Assembly (NCBI RefSeq): GCF_900111685.1
Contig: NZ_FOHX01000002.1
Location: 1-64,000 of the forward strand
Length of the DNA stretch: 64,000 bases
Source of the DNA: Nonomuraea wenchangensis
GTDB lineage: Bacteria; Actinomycetota; Actinomycetes; Streptosporangiales; Streptosporangiaceae
Direction: 5' to 3'
The position numbers and the translations under genes are program-made. Of this stretch, positions 7,595-15,689 are shown in pieces. Positions within the stretch are counted from its first letter, which is position 1, and the number at the start of each line of letters is the position of its first letter. The notes below the pieces were generated by a model. The model was not told where the DNA came from, ran no database searches, and saw only the letters and a list, made by a program, of their open reading frames with translations.

Positions 7595-9026
7595 TCAGCC
7601 GGAGCAGCGCGCCGGTGTCGAGGTGGCGTTCGACGAGGTCGCCGAGCGCGTCCAGCCTGGCCTCCCTGAGCGCGGCGAAGTCGGTGCCGGGCGCCGGGAC
7701 GAAGTCGCGCCCCGCCCGCGCGGCCACGTCGGCGAGGAACGCGCGGCGGAAGCCGTCGTTCTCCAGCGCGCCGTGCCAGGTGGTGCCCCACACGTCGCCG
7801 GCCCGGCAGCCGTCGAGGAACGGCTCCCCGCCCTCCACGGTGACCCGCCCGTGGTGGATCTCGTACGCGCGCACCGGCTGCCCGTACGCGCTGCCCTCGG
7901 GCCGGCCGAGGCGCTTGTCCGGGGCGAACTCGACGCGGGCCGGCAGCAGCCCGAGCCCGTCCACCCGGCCCGCGCCCGACTCGACGTCGTCAACGATCTC
8001 GCGCCCGAGCATCTGGAACCCGCCGCACACGCCGAGCACCGGCCCCTTCCGCTCGGTCAACGCCGCGGCGAGTCCGGTGCGGCGCAGCCAGCGCAGGTCG
8101 TCGACCGTGGCCCGCGAGCCGGGCAGCACGACGAGGTCGGCGTCGTCCAGCTCGGCGGGGTCGGTGACAAAGCGGACGACGACGCCCGGTTCGGCGGCCA
8201 GCGCGTCGAGGTCGGTGAAGTTGGAGATGCGCGGCAGCCGGACGACCGCGACACGCAGGGTCTGCCGGCCGTGCGGCGGGCGGGCTGCGACGTGGCGGGC
8301 GTCGAGCGCCAGGGAGTCCTCGACGTCCAGCCAGAGGCCGTCGAGCCAGGGCAGCACGCCGTAGACGTGCCGGCCGGTCAGCTCGCGCAGCATGTCGAGG
8401 CCGGGCTCCAGCAGCTCTCTCGCGCCCCGGAACTTGTTGATCACGAACCCGGCGACGAGCGCCTGGTCGGCGGGCTCCAGCAGGGCGACGGTGCCGTGGA
8501 ACGCGGCGAACACGCCTCCCCTGTCGATGTCGCCGACCACGACGACCGGCAGGCCGGCGGCCCTGGCCAGGCCCATGTTGGCGAGGTCGGTGCGGCGCAG
8601 GTTGATCTCGGCGGGGCTGCCGGCCCCCTCGCACACCACCACGTCGTACTGGGCCCTTAACCGGGCCAGGGACTCCAGTGCGGTGGTGCGGAGCAGGTCC
8701 TTGAGGTCGCCGTACTCCATGGCGTCCACGTCGGCGACCGGCCGGCCCATGAGGACGACCTGGCTGCGGCGCTCGCCGCCCGGTTTGAGCAGGATCGGGT
8801 TCATGTCGGCGACCGGCTCCAGGCCGGCGGCCTGCGCCTGCGCCGCCTGGGCCCGGCCGATCTCGGCGCCACCAGGGGTCACGTAGGAGTTGAGCGACAT
8901 GTTCTGCGCCTTGAACGGCGCCACGCGCACGCCCTGGCGAGCGAGCCAGCGGCAGATGCCCGCGGTGACGACGCTCTTGCCCGCGTCGGACGTGGTGCCC
9001 GCGACGAGCAGCCCTCCGGTGACCAT
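7536..9026 (-). CDS. cobQ: Cobyric acid synthase
   Basis: A 496-residue protein, the usual length. The N-terminal synthetase domain has [14 protein letters not shown] and the conserved [26 protein letters not shown] region; the C-terminal glutamine amidotransferase domain has the nucleophile Cys in [12 protein letters not shown] and the His in [17 protein letters not shown]. It amidates four side chains of adenosylcobyrinic acid in vitamin B12 synthesis. No other cob genes are near, so B12 genes are scattered. The 3' end overlaps the convergent acyltransferase by 59 bp. A -10-like TACGGT sits six bases before the ATG, suggesting a leaderless transcript. Confidence 0.95.
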   Translation of the reverse strand: MVTGGLLVAGTTSDAGKSVVTAGICRWLARQGVRVAPFKAQNMSLNSYVTPGGAEIGRAQAAQAQAAGLEPVADMNPILLKPGGERRSQVVLMGRPVADVDAMEYGDLKDLLRTTALESLARLRAQYDVVVCEGAGSPAEINLRRTDLANMGLARAAGLPVVVVGDIDRGGVFAAFHGTVALLEPADQALVAGFVINKFRGARELLEPGLDMLRELTGRHVYGVLPWLDGLWLDVEDSLALDARHVAARPPHGRQTLRVAVVRLPRISNFTDLDALAAEPGVVVRFVTDPAELDDADLVVLPGSRATVDDLRWLRRTGLAAALTERKGPVLGVCGGFQMLGREIVDDVESGAGRVDGLGLLPARVEFAPDKRLGRPEGSAYGQPVRAYEIHHGRVTVEGGEPFLDGCRAGDVWGTTWHGALENDGFRRAFLADVAARAGRDFVPAPGTDFAALREARLDALGDLVERHLDTGALLRLINDGPPEVPFLPPGAPAAR

Positions 9027-9032
9027 GCGATC

Positions 9033-9038
9033 ACCGTA
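9033..9038 (-). promoter_or_regulatory. -10 box of cobQ, probable leaderless start
   Basis: On the minus strand TACGGT is followed by six bases and the ATG at 9026. No ribosome-binding sequence lies between. This TAnnnT-N6/7-start layout recurs at several genes in the window. The upstream gap is only 45 bp to the gene behind, so no cobalamin riboswitch fits here. Confidence 0.5.
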
Positions 9039-9071
9039 CCGGACCCCCGGTGGCGCCGATGATCGTGTGCG

Positions 9072-9374
9072 TCAGCCCTGGGGGCCGCGCCGGTAGGGCT
9101 CGCCGGTGGGGTCGTGCTGGGCGGACATCTGCTCGCGCTCGGCCGGCGTCGGGCCGGTGCCCTCGGTGGTCCCGCCGGCGCTCGTGGTGCCGCTCGTGCC
9201 GCCGCCGTAGCGGCGCTGTACGGCGTCCGCGCCCTTCTCGATGTGCTCGTCGTACTTGTGGCCGGTGCGTTCCTTGGCGTACCGCTCGGCCTTGTCGAGC
9301 ATCTGGTCGGCCTGCTTGGAGTGCCCGCGGGCCAGGTTCTCGGCCTTCTTCAGCCATTCCGCGATGCGGCTCAT
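9072..9374 (-). CDS. MT0933-like small antitoxin family protein
   Basis: A 100-residue hydrophilic protein. The N-terminal half, SRIAEWLKKAENLARGHSKQ followed by ADQMLDKAERYAKERTGHKY, matches the Rv0909/MT0933-like family: amphipathic helices with a tail of Gly, Thr and Ser. Rv0909 is described as the antitoxin of a toxin-antitoxin pair, but no partner toxin gene is adjacent here (neighbours are cobQ and a LanC-like gene), so a toxin-neutralising role is doubtful. In many actinomycetes such proteins are abundant, stress-associated and stand alone. Confidence 0.7.
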   Translation of the reverse strand: MSRIAEWLKKAENLARGHSKQADQMLDKAERYAKERTGHKYDEHIEKGADAVQRRYGGGTSGTTSAGGTTEGTGPTPAEREQMSAQHDPTGEPYRRGPQG

Positions 9375-9432
9375 GACGCCCCCTCGTGTCGATTACCCGG
9401 GCCCCCTACCCCGCGGGGCCGGGCAGTCACGT

Positions 9433-10779
9433 TCAGGCCGGGCCGGGGTCGGTCAGGTGCGCCGCCGGCACGGGGATCGAGGGGAACGGGTTGTCGGGCA
9501 GGAGGATGACGCGGCGGGCCTGCCGGGGCCGCAGGGCGGCGTCGAGGTGGAGCAGCGCCGCGCCGATGCCGGCCGCGCCCACCATGTAGCCGGTGTCCGC
9601 GCTCACCTCGCCCGGCCGTAACCGCCGGTAGGCCTGGTACCAGCGGAACCCGCGGTCGTCGTGGTCGGTGGTCGCGCCGATGAGGTGGCGGGCGAGCCGG
9701 CGGGCGTAGCCGAGGTGGGCCTGGTCGCCGGTCTCCGCCCAGAGGCCGGTGAACAGCTCCAGCAGCCCGGCCGAGCCGCAGCACTGGCAGGCCGTGTTCC
9801 AGAAGCCGGGGGTGCGCCGCTCCGGCACGCCGCTGCGGACGATGCCGCCGGCCAGCCGCTCCACCCATTCGAGGTGGCCCCGCTCGCCGGTGACCCGGTG
9901 GAGCTCCTGGAACATCCTGGCCACGCCCGCCGAGCCGGAGCAGAACCCGAGGTAGTGCAGGCCGCGCCCCTGCGGCACGTGGTGGGGGACCAGCGCGCAC
10001 CGCTCGGAGAGGACGCTGACCTCGCGGACGAAGCCCGCCCCCCGGTCGGCCGCCCCAAGGAAGCGCGTCTCGCCGGTGACGCCGTACAGGCGGGCGAGGA
10101 GGAACGCGGTCCCCGCGGTGCCGGCCAGGAAGCCGGGGGTGACGGCGTCCGTGGGCAGGTCGGGGCAGTCGCCGAAGCGGTGGCCGGGGACGGCGAGCCC
10201 GGCGATCCGCTCCCCCGCCTCGACCGCGATCTCCTCGTGGCGCGGCACGCCGAGTGCGGTGGCGGCGCGCAGCAGCCCGAGCACGATGCCGCCGTCGCCG
10301 CGCTGGGCGGGGTCGCCGGTCCAGCCGGGGCCGCCGGGGAGCGGCCGGGCGGACCGTACGACGTGCTCGGCCGCGGCCCGCGCCGCCGACTCCAGCCGCT
10401 CGTCGCCGAGCGCCCAGCCGGCCTCGGCGAGCGCGACGACGGTGCCGGTGAGCCCGTGGTAGAGGGTGAGGTCCTGTTGCTCGCGCCAGGTGGCCGCGAG
10501 CCGGCGCGCCCCGGCCGCGGCGTCCTCCAGGTAGGCCTCGTGCCCGGTGGCCGCGGCGAGCTCCAGGAAGAACAGGACGATGCCGGCCGCCCCCGCGTAG
10601 AGGGAGGCAGGATCGGGGGCGGCCAGCGCGGAGCGCCCGCGGGCGTCCGGGTTGGCGGCCCAGGTGCGACCGGCGGCGTCGTCGCGGGCGGCGGTGCGGA
10701 TCCACCGGCCCGCCAGGATGGCGGCGGTCAAGGGCGTCTCGGCACGCTCGCTCGGCGAGCGGGTCTTGTCCAAACCCAT
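9433..10779 (-). CDS. Stand-alone LanC-like (lanthionine cyclase-like) protein
   Basis: A 448-residue alpha-toroid protein with LanC repeats. Regions corresponding to the catalytic and zinc sites are visible: LYHGLTG near residue 106, GFCSGSAG near 282 and CQCCGSAG near 332. In typical LanC the last motif is Cys-His-Gly; here it is Cys-Cys-Gly, giving a possible three-Cys zinc site as known in ProcM-like synthetases. No lanthipeptide dehydratase or precursor peptide is nearby, so a role in a biosynthetic cluster is not supported. The gene is divergent from a sulfotransferase gene. A -10 box GATAAT lies seven bases before the ATG. Confidence 0.75.
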   Translation of the reverse strand: MGLDKTRSPSERAETPLTAAILAGRWIRTAARDDAAGRTWAANPDARGRSALAAPDPASLYAGAAGIVLFFLELAAATGHEAYLEDAAAGARRLAATWREQQDLTLYHGLTGTVVALAEAGWALGDERLESAARAAAEHVVRSARPLPGGPGWTGDPAQRGDGGIVLGLLRAATALGVPRHEEIAVEAGERIAGLAVPGHRFGDCPDLPTDAVTPGFLAGTAGTAFLLARLYGVTGETRFLGAADRGAGFVREVSVLSERCALVPHHVPQGRGLHYLGFCSGSAGVARMFQELHRVTGERGHLEWVERLAGGIVRSGVPERRTPGFWNTACQCCGSAGLLELFTGLWAETGDQAHLGYARRLARHLIGATTDHDDRGFRWYQAYRRLRPGEVSADTGYMVGAAGIGAALLHLDAALRPRQARRVILLPDNPFPSIPVPAAHLTDPGPA

Positions 10780-10786
10780 ACGTTTG

Positions 10787-10792
10787 ATTATC
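10787..10792 (-). promoter_or_regulatory. -10 box of the LanC-like gene, probable leaderless start
   Basis: GATAAT on the minus strand, seven bases before ATG 10779, in an AT-rich patch (TTTGATTATC) unusual for this DNA. No Shine-Dalgarno lies between. A TGATTT about 17-18 bp upstream could be the -35 element. Confidence 0.5.
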
Positions 10793-10847
10793 CCACACTT
10801 CTGGTAGGAAAATCAGGGCACTGGTCGAGTCGCCTGGAGGGAAGACG

Positions 10848-11801
10848 GTGGCCCTGCCCGATTTCCTGATCGCGGGCGTGCCCAAAGCCGGCACGACCGC
10901 CCTGCACACAGCGCTGCGGCGGCATCCCGAACTCTACCTGTCCAGGATCAAGGAACCGAAGTTCTTCCTCACCGACGGTCCGCCGCCCGAGCGCGGCGGC
11001 CCCGGCGACGTGGAGACCTACCGGGAGCACGTCTGGCGGCGTGAGGACTACGAGGCGCTGTTCGCCGACGCCCCTCCGGGCACGCTGACCGGCGAGTCCA
11101 CCCCGTTCTACCTCTACGACGCCGGAGCGCGACGGCGGATCCGAACCCTCGTCCCGGACGTACGGATCATCGTGACGCTGCGGGACCCGGTCGAGCGCGC
11201 CCATTCCAACTGGACGCACCTCTGGTCGGCCGGGCTGGAGCCGATCGACGACCTCGTACGCGCCTGCGAGGCCGAGCCGGAGCGCGTCGCCGCCGGCTGG
11301 TCGCACTTCTGGCACTACGTCGGCCTCGGCCGCTACGGCGAGCAACTGGCCGACCTGTACGAGCTGTTCCCGCGCGAGCAGGTGCTCGTCTTCCGCTACC
11401 GGGACGTCGTGGACCGCCCGGCCGAGACCCTCGACCGCATCTGCGCCTTCCTCGGGGTGCGGCAGGGGCTGCTCACCGAGGTGCCCCGGCGCAACGTCAC
11501 CGCGCACCCCGCCCCCGGCGCCCGGCACGCCGTGCTGTCCACGCTGGCCCGCCGCCTGCCCGCCCTGGCCCGGCCGATCGAGGGTCTGCTCCAGCACCGG
11601 GGCGAGGCCCGCCGCCCGCTGTCGTGGGAGCGGCGGCAGCGGCTCATCCCGTACTTCGCCGAGGACATCGCGCTGCTCCAGCGGGTTACCGGCGAGGACT
11701 TCGGCGACTGGCTGCGGCCGAGGGCACGCTCCGGCGGCCTGGTCGGCGTCCGGCCGCCGGGGCAGCGCCAGTCGCGCAACGGCCGCCGCGGCCAGGGGTG
11801 A
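10848..11801 (+). CDS. PAPS-dependent sulfotransferase
   Basis: A 317-residue protein. The 5'-phosphosulfate loop is FLIAGVPKAGTTAL near residue 6-19 and the 3'-phosphate motif is LRDPVERAHSNW near residue 110. These place it in the sulfotransferase superfamily that moves sulfate from PAPS to hydroxyl or amino groups of carbohydrates or small molecules. GTG 10848 follows a good GGAGGGAAG. It ends one base before the end of the opposing propeller protein gene. The acceptor is unknown; the nearby glycosidase-like and LanC-like genes give weak hints only. Confidence 0.85.
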   Translation: MALPDFLIAGVPKAGTTALHTALRRHPELYLSRIKEPKFFLTDGPPPERGGPGDVETYREHVWRREDYEALFADAPPGTLTGESTPFYLYDAGARRRIRTLVPDVRIIVTLRDPVERAHSNWTHLWSAGLEPIDDLVRACEAEPERVAAGWSHFWHYVGLGRYGEQLADLYELFPREQVLVFRYRDVVDRPAETLDRICAFLGVRQGLLTEVPRRNVTAHPAPGARHAVLSTLARRLPALARPIEGLLQHRGEARRPLSWERRQRLIPYFAEDIALLQRVTGEDFGDWLRPRARSGGLVGVRPPGQRQSRNGRRGQG

Positions 11802-11802
11802 G

Positions 11803-12735
11803 TCACCGCAGCTCGGTGCGCAGCTCGTGGGCACCGTCCTCCCGGGTGTACTCGTAGTAGAGGCGGGTGCCGCCGCCGGGCAGGTCCACGAGCTCCAGGT
11901 AGCGCAGGCCGCCCCCGCCGTACGGCGAGCGCGCGGCGGGCCGCTCGCCCACGGCGATCAGCGCGGCCGGGTCGGCCCCGACGGCGATGCCGGTGCGCTC
12001 CTCGTAGTTCTCCTCCGCGCCGGCCCGGCCGTCGTAGAAGGCCACCACCCGGTCGCCGTCGAAGCGCACCGCGCTCACGCGGACGCCGCGCGCGTCCCAC
12101 ATCCCCGGCCGGCCGGTCAGCGCCGTGCCCTGCCAGGTCCACTCCAGGCCGTCGGCGCTGGTGGCGTAGTCGGTGACCATCTGGTCGGCCTCGTCGGGGT
12201 CGGCGAGCGGGTGGCACGACGCCCACAGGTGCCACCCGCCGTCCCGCCGGACGACGACTGTGTCCTTCACCCCGGTCTTCGGGTCGCCGGGCAGGACCGT
12301 CACGCGGGTGCGCGGGTCGAACGCGCCGGGCTCGTCGGCCTCCAGCACCTCCACCCGCCAGTGCTTGGTGCCGGTGGTGGCGCAGCTCAGGTAGAGCCGC
12401 CAGCGCCCGTCGGGCAGGTGGACGAGGGAGGGCCGCTCCAGCGACTCGGCGTCCATCTCCTCCCGCGTGATCGTGGCGAGCGTCTCGAAGCGCTCGCCGT
12501 CCACGGAGCGGGCGATCGCCACCGCGTAGCCCCGGCCCTGCCCGACGGGGCGGCGCAGCCGGTAGGCCAGGTGAATGAGCCCGCCGGCGGCGACGGCGCT
12601 GGGCGCGCCCGCCCAGTGGCCCTCCCCCGGCGACGGCGGCCCGATCGCCACGCGGGCGCGGGCGGGGTCGGGCAGAAGGGCGTTCTCGTCGATCGGCATG
12701 GGACCGAGCGTAGGGCTGGACTGGGTGCCGGACAT
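11803..12735 (-). CDS. Beta-propeller glycosidase-like protein (GH43/GH32-like fold)
   Basis: A 310-residue protein made of repeated beta blades: AGAPSAVAAGGLIHLAYRLR, SLVHLPDGRWRLYLS, VVVRRDGGWHLWAS, YATSADGLEWTWQG, RLYYEYT. Acidic residues at blade positions (VKDTVVVRRDGGW, MWDARGVRVSAV) recall five-bladed GH43/GH32/GH68 enzymes, but the exact family and catalytic triad are not certain. No signal peptide, so cytoplasmic. I prefer ATG 12735, which has AAGAAGGGG at the right distance, over ATG 12768 (11 extra basic residues). It faces the sulfotransferase gene end to end with a 1-bp gap. Confidence 0.6.
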   Translation of the reverse strand: MSGTQSSPTLGPMPIDENALLPDPARARVAIGPPSPGEGHWAGAPSAVAAGGLIHLAYRLRRPVGQGRGYAVAIARSVDGERFETLATITREEMDAESLERPSLVHLPDGRWRLYLSCATTGTKHWRVEVLEADEPGAFDPRTRVTVLPGDPKTGVKDTVVVRRDGGWHLWASCHPLADPDEADQMVTDYATSADGLEWTWQGTALTGRPGMWDARGVRVSAVRFDGDRVVAFYDGRAGAEENYEERTGIAVGADPAALIAVGERPAARSPYGGGGLRYLELVDLPGGGTRLYYEYTREDGAHELRTELR

Positions 12736-12837
12736 CGCCGCTTGCCCCTTCTTTAGGGTTTTCCTCATTGCCTATGGACTTTACCGGGAATCGAGAGCGT
12801 TCCGGTGGAGCGAACCGGGTCTGTCGGGGGCGGCTTC

Positions 12838-12843
12838 TACTCT
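12838..12843 (+). promoter_or_regulatory. -10 box of DNA glycosylase gene, probable leaderless start
   Basis: TACTCT followed by six bases and the ATG at 12850, with no ribosome-binding site. This supports ATG 12850 over the in-frame GTG 12805. Confidence 0.5.
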
Positions 12844-12849
12844 ACGGTT

Positions 12850-13770
12850 ATGACCCCGCACGGATTCACGATCACCGCCGACGGCCCGTTCGACTTCGCC
12901 GGCTGCCTGCGCTTCGCCGAGGACTGGCCGGTCACCAGCGCGCTGCCCTCCGACGGGCGGGCCCTGCGCTTCGCCTACTGCGCCGAGCACGACTGGAAGC
13001 CGATCGGGGTGCGGGTGACGGCCGCGCCGGGCGGGGTCGAGGTGGCCACCACACGGCCCGCGGGCCCGTCGATCCGCGGCGAGGTGGCGCGGATCCTCTC
13101 GCTCGACGTCGACGGCACGGGCTTCGCCAAGACCGGCGAGGCCGATCCCGTCCTCGGCGACGTGCAGCGGCGTCGTCCCGGCCTGCGCCCGCTGTGCTTC
13201 TGGAGCCCTTGGGAGGCGGCGTGCTGGGCGGTCATCGTGCAGCGCTCGTCGATGCTCGTCGCCTCGCGCGTCAAGCAGCGCATCGCCGCGCGCTTCGGCG
13301 CCGAGGTCGTCGTGGACGGGCAGCCGTTCCAGGCGTTCCCGCCGCCGGTGTCGCTGCTGGAGGCGGGCGGGCTCGGGCTGCCCGCGCAGAAGGAGGAGTG
13401 GGTGCGCGGGCTGGCGCGGGCGGCGCTCGACGGCGTGCTGACCACCGAGCACCTGCGCTCGCTCGCCCCCGAGGAGGCGCTGGCCGAGCTGCGGGCCCTG
13501 CCGGGGGTGGGGCCGTTCTCCGCCGGGCTCATCCTGATCCGCGGCGCGGGCGCGCCTGACGCCTTCCCCGGCGACGAGCCGCGGCTGTTCGCGATCCTGC
13601 GGGAGGCGTACGGCCTGCCCGAGGACGCCCCGCCGGCCGCCTATCGCGAGCTGGCCGCGGCGTGGCGGCCCTACCGCTCGTGGGCGTCCTTCCTGTTCCG
13701 CGCCACCGCCTACGGCACCCTCGACGACCAGGCGCTCACGCGGCCGGGTCCACCGGCAGCTCGACGGTGA
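12850..13770 (+). CDS. DNA-3-methyladenine glycosylase-like protein (HhH-GPD, AlkA type)
   Basis: A 306-residue protein. The helix-hairpin-helix with catalytic Asp is clear: LRALPGVGPFSAGLILIRGA, then FPGDEPRL with the catalytic Asp. An N-terminal AlkA-like domain precedes it and WSPWEAACWAVIVQRSS marks the start of the helical core. AlkA-type enzymes excise alkylated purines in base excision repair. Start ATG 12850 is preceded by a -10 box. The 3' end overlaps the opposing histidine kinase gene by 35 bp, so the last dozen residues are probably not conserved. Confidence 0.85.
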   Translation: MTPHGFTITADGPFDFAGCLRFAEDWPVTSALPSDGRALRFAYCAEHDWKPIGVRVTAAPGGVEVATTRPAGPSIRGEVARILSLDVDGTGFAKTGEADPVLGDVQRRRPGLRPLCFWSPWEAACWAVIVQRSSMLVASRVKQRIAARFGAEVVVDGQPFQAFPPPVSLLEAGGLGLPAQKEEWVRGLARAALDGVLTTEHLRSLAPEEALAELRALPGVGPFSAGLILIRGAGAPDAFPGDEPRLFAILREAYGLPEDAPPAAYRELAAAWRPYRSWASFLFRATAYGTLDDQALTRPGPPAARR

Positions 13771-14878
13771 TGGTCAGGCCGCCCTCCTCGCGCGGCCAGC
13801 CCGTGACCGTGCCGCCGTGGGCCTCGGCGATGACCTTGACGATCGACAGGCCGAGCCCGCTCCCCCTGTCCGAGCGCAGCCGGTCGCCGTGCAGCCGCCG
13901 GAACGGCTCGAAGATCGTCTCGATCTCGTAGGCCGGCACGGGCAGCCCGGTGTTGGCCACGACCAGCTCGACCCGCTCGGCCCTGCGCCGGGTCGAGACC
14001 CAGACCTCGCCCTTCGGGTGGTTGTGCCGGATCGCGTTCTCCAGGAGGTTCTGCACCAGCCGCTCCACCAGCACCGCCTCGCCGGTGGTCGGCGCGGGGT
14101 CGAGCAGCCGGTGGATGGTCACCTCCCGCTCGGCGGCCTCGGCGGCGGCCTGGTCGAGCACGTGCTCGGCCACGTCCGTCAGGTCGAACGGCCGCCGGTC
14201 CAGCACCGCCTGCTCGCCCTCCGCCAGCGCCAGCAGGCCGTCGATGAGGCGTTCGTGCCGGGCGTTGACCAGCAGCAGCGACTCGCCGAGCCGTTTGACG
14301 TCGTCGGTGGCGTCGGGCCGGCGCACGGCCACGTCCACGAGCGTCCTGTTGATGGTCAGCGGGGTGCGCAGTTCGTGGGAGGCGTTCGCGACGAACTTGC
14401 GCTGCGCGTCGAACGAGCGGGCCAGCCGGCCCAGCATGGTGTCGAAGGTGTCGGCCAGCTCCTTGACCTCCTCGCGCGGACCCTCGTAGGCGATGCGCTC
14501 GGTGAGGTCGTGGCTCTGGGCGACCTGGCGGGCGGTCTCGGTCATCCGCCGCAGGGGCCGCAGCACCCAGCCGGCGGTCCGCCAGGCGAGCCCGAACGCC
14601 CCGGCCGCCCCCGCCACCACGACGAGCGCGCCGACGTCGCGCACGGCCTTGAGCGTGTCGCGCTGGTAGGCGGCGCGCACCCGCATCGCCTGCCGGCGCG
14701 CCACCTCGTACAGCGGGTCGTTCCTGCAGAATCCCTCCTGCGTGCAGGTGGGCATGAGCAGGTCGGCGCGGTATTCGAGGTTGGAGCGCACGACGAGCCA
14801 CACGCCGGTGAGCACGAGGGCGCCGAGCACGAGGAACACCACGGCGCCGGCCACGGCGAAGCGGAGACGGGCGCTCAT
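13736..14878 (-). CDS. Sensor histidine kinase
   Basis: A 380-residue membrane kinase. TM1 spans about residues 7-30 and TM2 about 77-97, leaving a short outer loop of some 45 residues with two Cys (PTCTQEGFC). HAMP follows, then the HisKA box FVANASHELRTPLTINRT with the phosphorylated His, the N box NLLENAIRHN and G box SGLGLSIVK. The ATG overlaps the stop of the response regulator (ATGA). Signal unknown; the paired Cys in the small loop could form a disulfide. Downstream it converges on the DNA glycosylase gene. Confidence 0.92.
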   Translation of the reverse strand: MSARLRFAVAGAVVFLVLGALVLTGVWLVVRSNLEYRADLLMPTCTQEGFCRNDPLYEVARRQAMRVRAAYQRDTLKAVRDVGALVVVAGAAGAFGLAWRTAGWVLRPLRRMTETARQVAQSHDLTERIAYEGPREEVKELADTFDTMLGRLARSFDAQRKFVANASHELRTPLTINRTLVDVAVRRPDATDDVKRLGESLLLVNARHERLIDGLLALAEGEQAVLDRRPFDLTDVAEHVLDQAAAEAAEREVTIHRLLDPAPTTGEAVLVERLVQNLLENAIRHNHPKGEVWVSTRRRAERVELVVANTGLPVPAYEIETIFEPFRRLHGDRLRSDRGSGLGLSIVKVIAEAHGGTVTGWPREEGGLTITVELPVDPAA

Positions 14879-15531
14879 GGGATGCGGTAGCCCGATCCCG
14901 GCACGGTCTCGATGACCTGGGGCTCGCCGAGCTTCTTGCGCAGCTTCATGACCGTGGTGCGCACGGTGTTGGTGAACGGGTCGATGTGCTCGTCCCACAC
15001 CTTCTCCAGCAGGTCCTCGGCCGAGACGACCGCGCCCCGGGCGCGCAGCAGCTCGGCCAGCACGCCGAACTCCTTGCGCGCCAGCGGCACGTACACGCCG
15101 TCGCGGAACACCTGCCGGTGCGCCCAGTCGAGCCGCACCCCGGCCCGCTCCAGCAGCGGCGGGTCGGCCCTCCGCGCGCGGCGGCCGAGCGCGTGCACGC
15201 GGGCCACCAGCTCCTCGAACGCGAACGGCTTCGGCAGGTAGTCGTCGGCCCCCAGCGACAGCCCGCGTACGCGGTCGCGCACGTCCCTGGCGGCGGTCAG
15301 CATCAGCACCCTGACCAGCCACTCCTTCTCCACCACGGTCCTGCACACCTCGTCGCCGTGCACCTGGGGCAGGTCGCGGTCGAGGACGAGCACGTCGTAG
15401 TCGTGCACGGCGAGGCGTTCCAGCGCCGCCTCCCCGTCGTAGGCGACGTCCACCGCCAGCGCCTCGCCCCGCAGCCCCTCGGCGATCGAGTCGGCGAGCA
15501 TCTTCTCGTCCTCAGCCACAAGCACCCGCAC
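14875..15531 (-). CDS. OmpR-family response regulator
   Basis: A 218-residue protein. Receiver domain: acidic pocket in VAEDEK, phospho-Asp in VLVLDRDLP near residue 52, Thr in LTAARD, Lys in LPKPFAFEE. The winged-helix effector ends with the typical VRTTVMKLRKKL and VPGSGYRIP. Start GTG 15531 has AAGGGGG about six bases upstream; longer in-frame starts (up to 15630) add residues outside the domain. First gene of the two-component operon. A direct repeat 50-70 bp upstream may be its binding site. Confidence 0.92.
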   Translation of the reverse strand: MRVLVAEDEKMLADSIAEGLRGEALAVDVAYDGEAALERLAVHDYDVLVLDRDLPQVHGDEVCRTVVEKEWLVRVLMLTAARDVRDRVRGLSLGADDYLPKPFAFEELVARVHALGRRARRADPPLLERAGVRLDWAHRQVFRDGVYVPLARKEFGVLAELLRARGAVVSAEDLLEKVWDEHIDPFTNTVRTTVMKLRKKLGEPQVIETVPGSGYRIP

Positions 15532-15582
15532 GCGCGCCCCCCTTGCGAGATCCACGAACGGCGAAGATCCTCGCCGAACCCA

Positions 15583-15599
15583 CATAACGCCCGCATAAC
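15583..15599. promoter_or_regulatory. Direct repeat CATAAC, possible response-regulator site
   Basis: CATAAC occurs at 15583-15588 and again at 15594-15599, an 11-bp period close to one helical turn, which is how OmpR-family dimers bind. It sits in the 158-bp gap between the two-component operon and the divergent membrane protein gene, so it could serve either. A related inverse GTTATC lies at 15619-15624. Confidence 0.45.
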
Positions 15600-15689
15600 C
15601 ACATCTCGTGACGATCAGGTTATCGGTCATCCGCTGGACTGCCCTGCCTACGGCCGGATCCGACCGGCCCGACGTACGGGAGGACGTCC

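Noticed and set aside
9027..9071. Possible cobalamin riboswitch upstream of cobQ
   Set aside because: The gap is 45 bp, and the -10 box lies six bases from the ATG, so there is no space.
9072..9374. Toxin-antitoxin pair around the MT0933-like protein
   Set aside because: No toxin-like partner frame is adjacent; flanking genes are cobQ and a LanC-like protein.
9433..12735. Lanthipeptide biosynthetic cluster
   Set aside because: There is no precursor peptide, dehydratase, protease or exporter between 9.0 and 12.8 kb.
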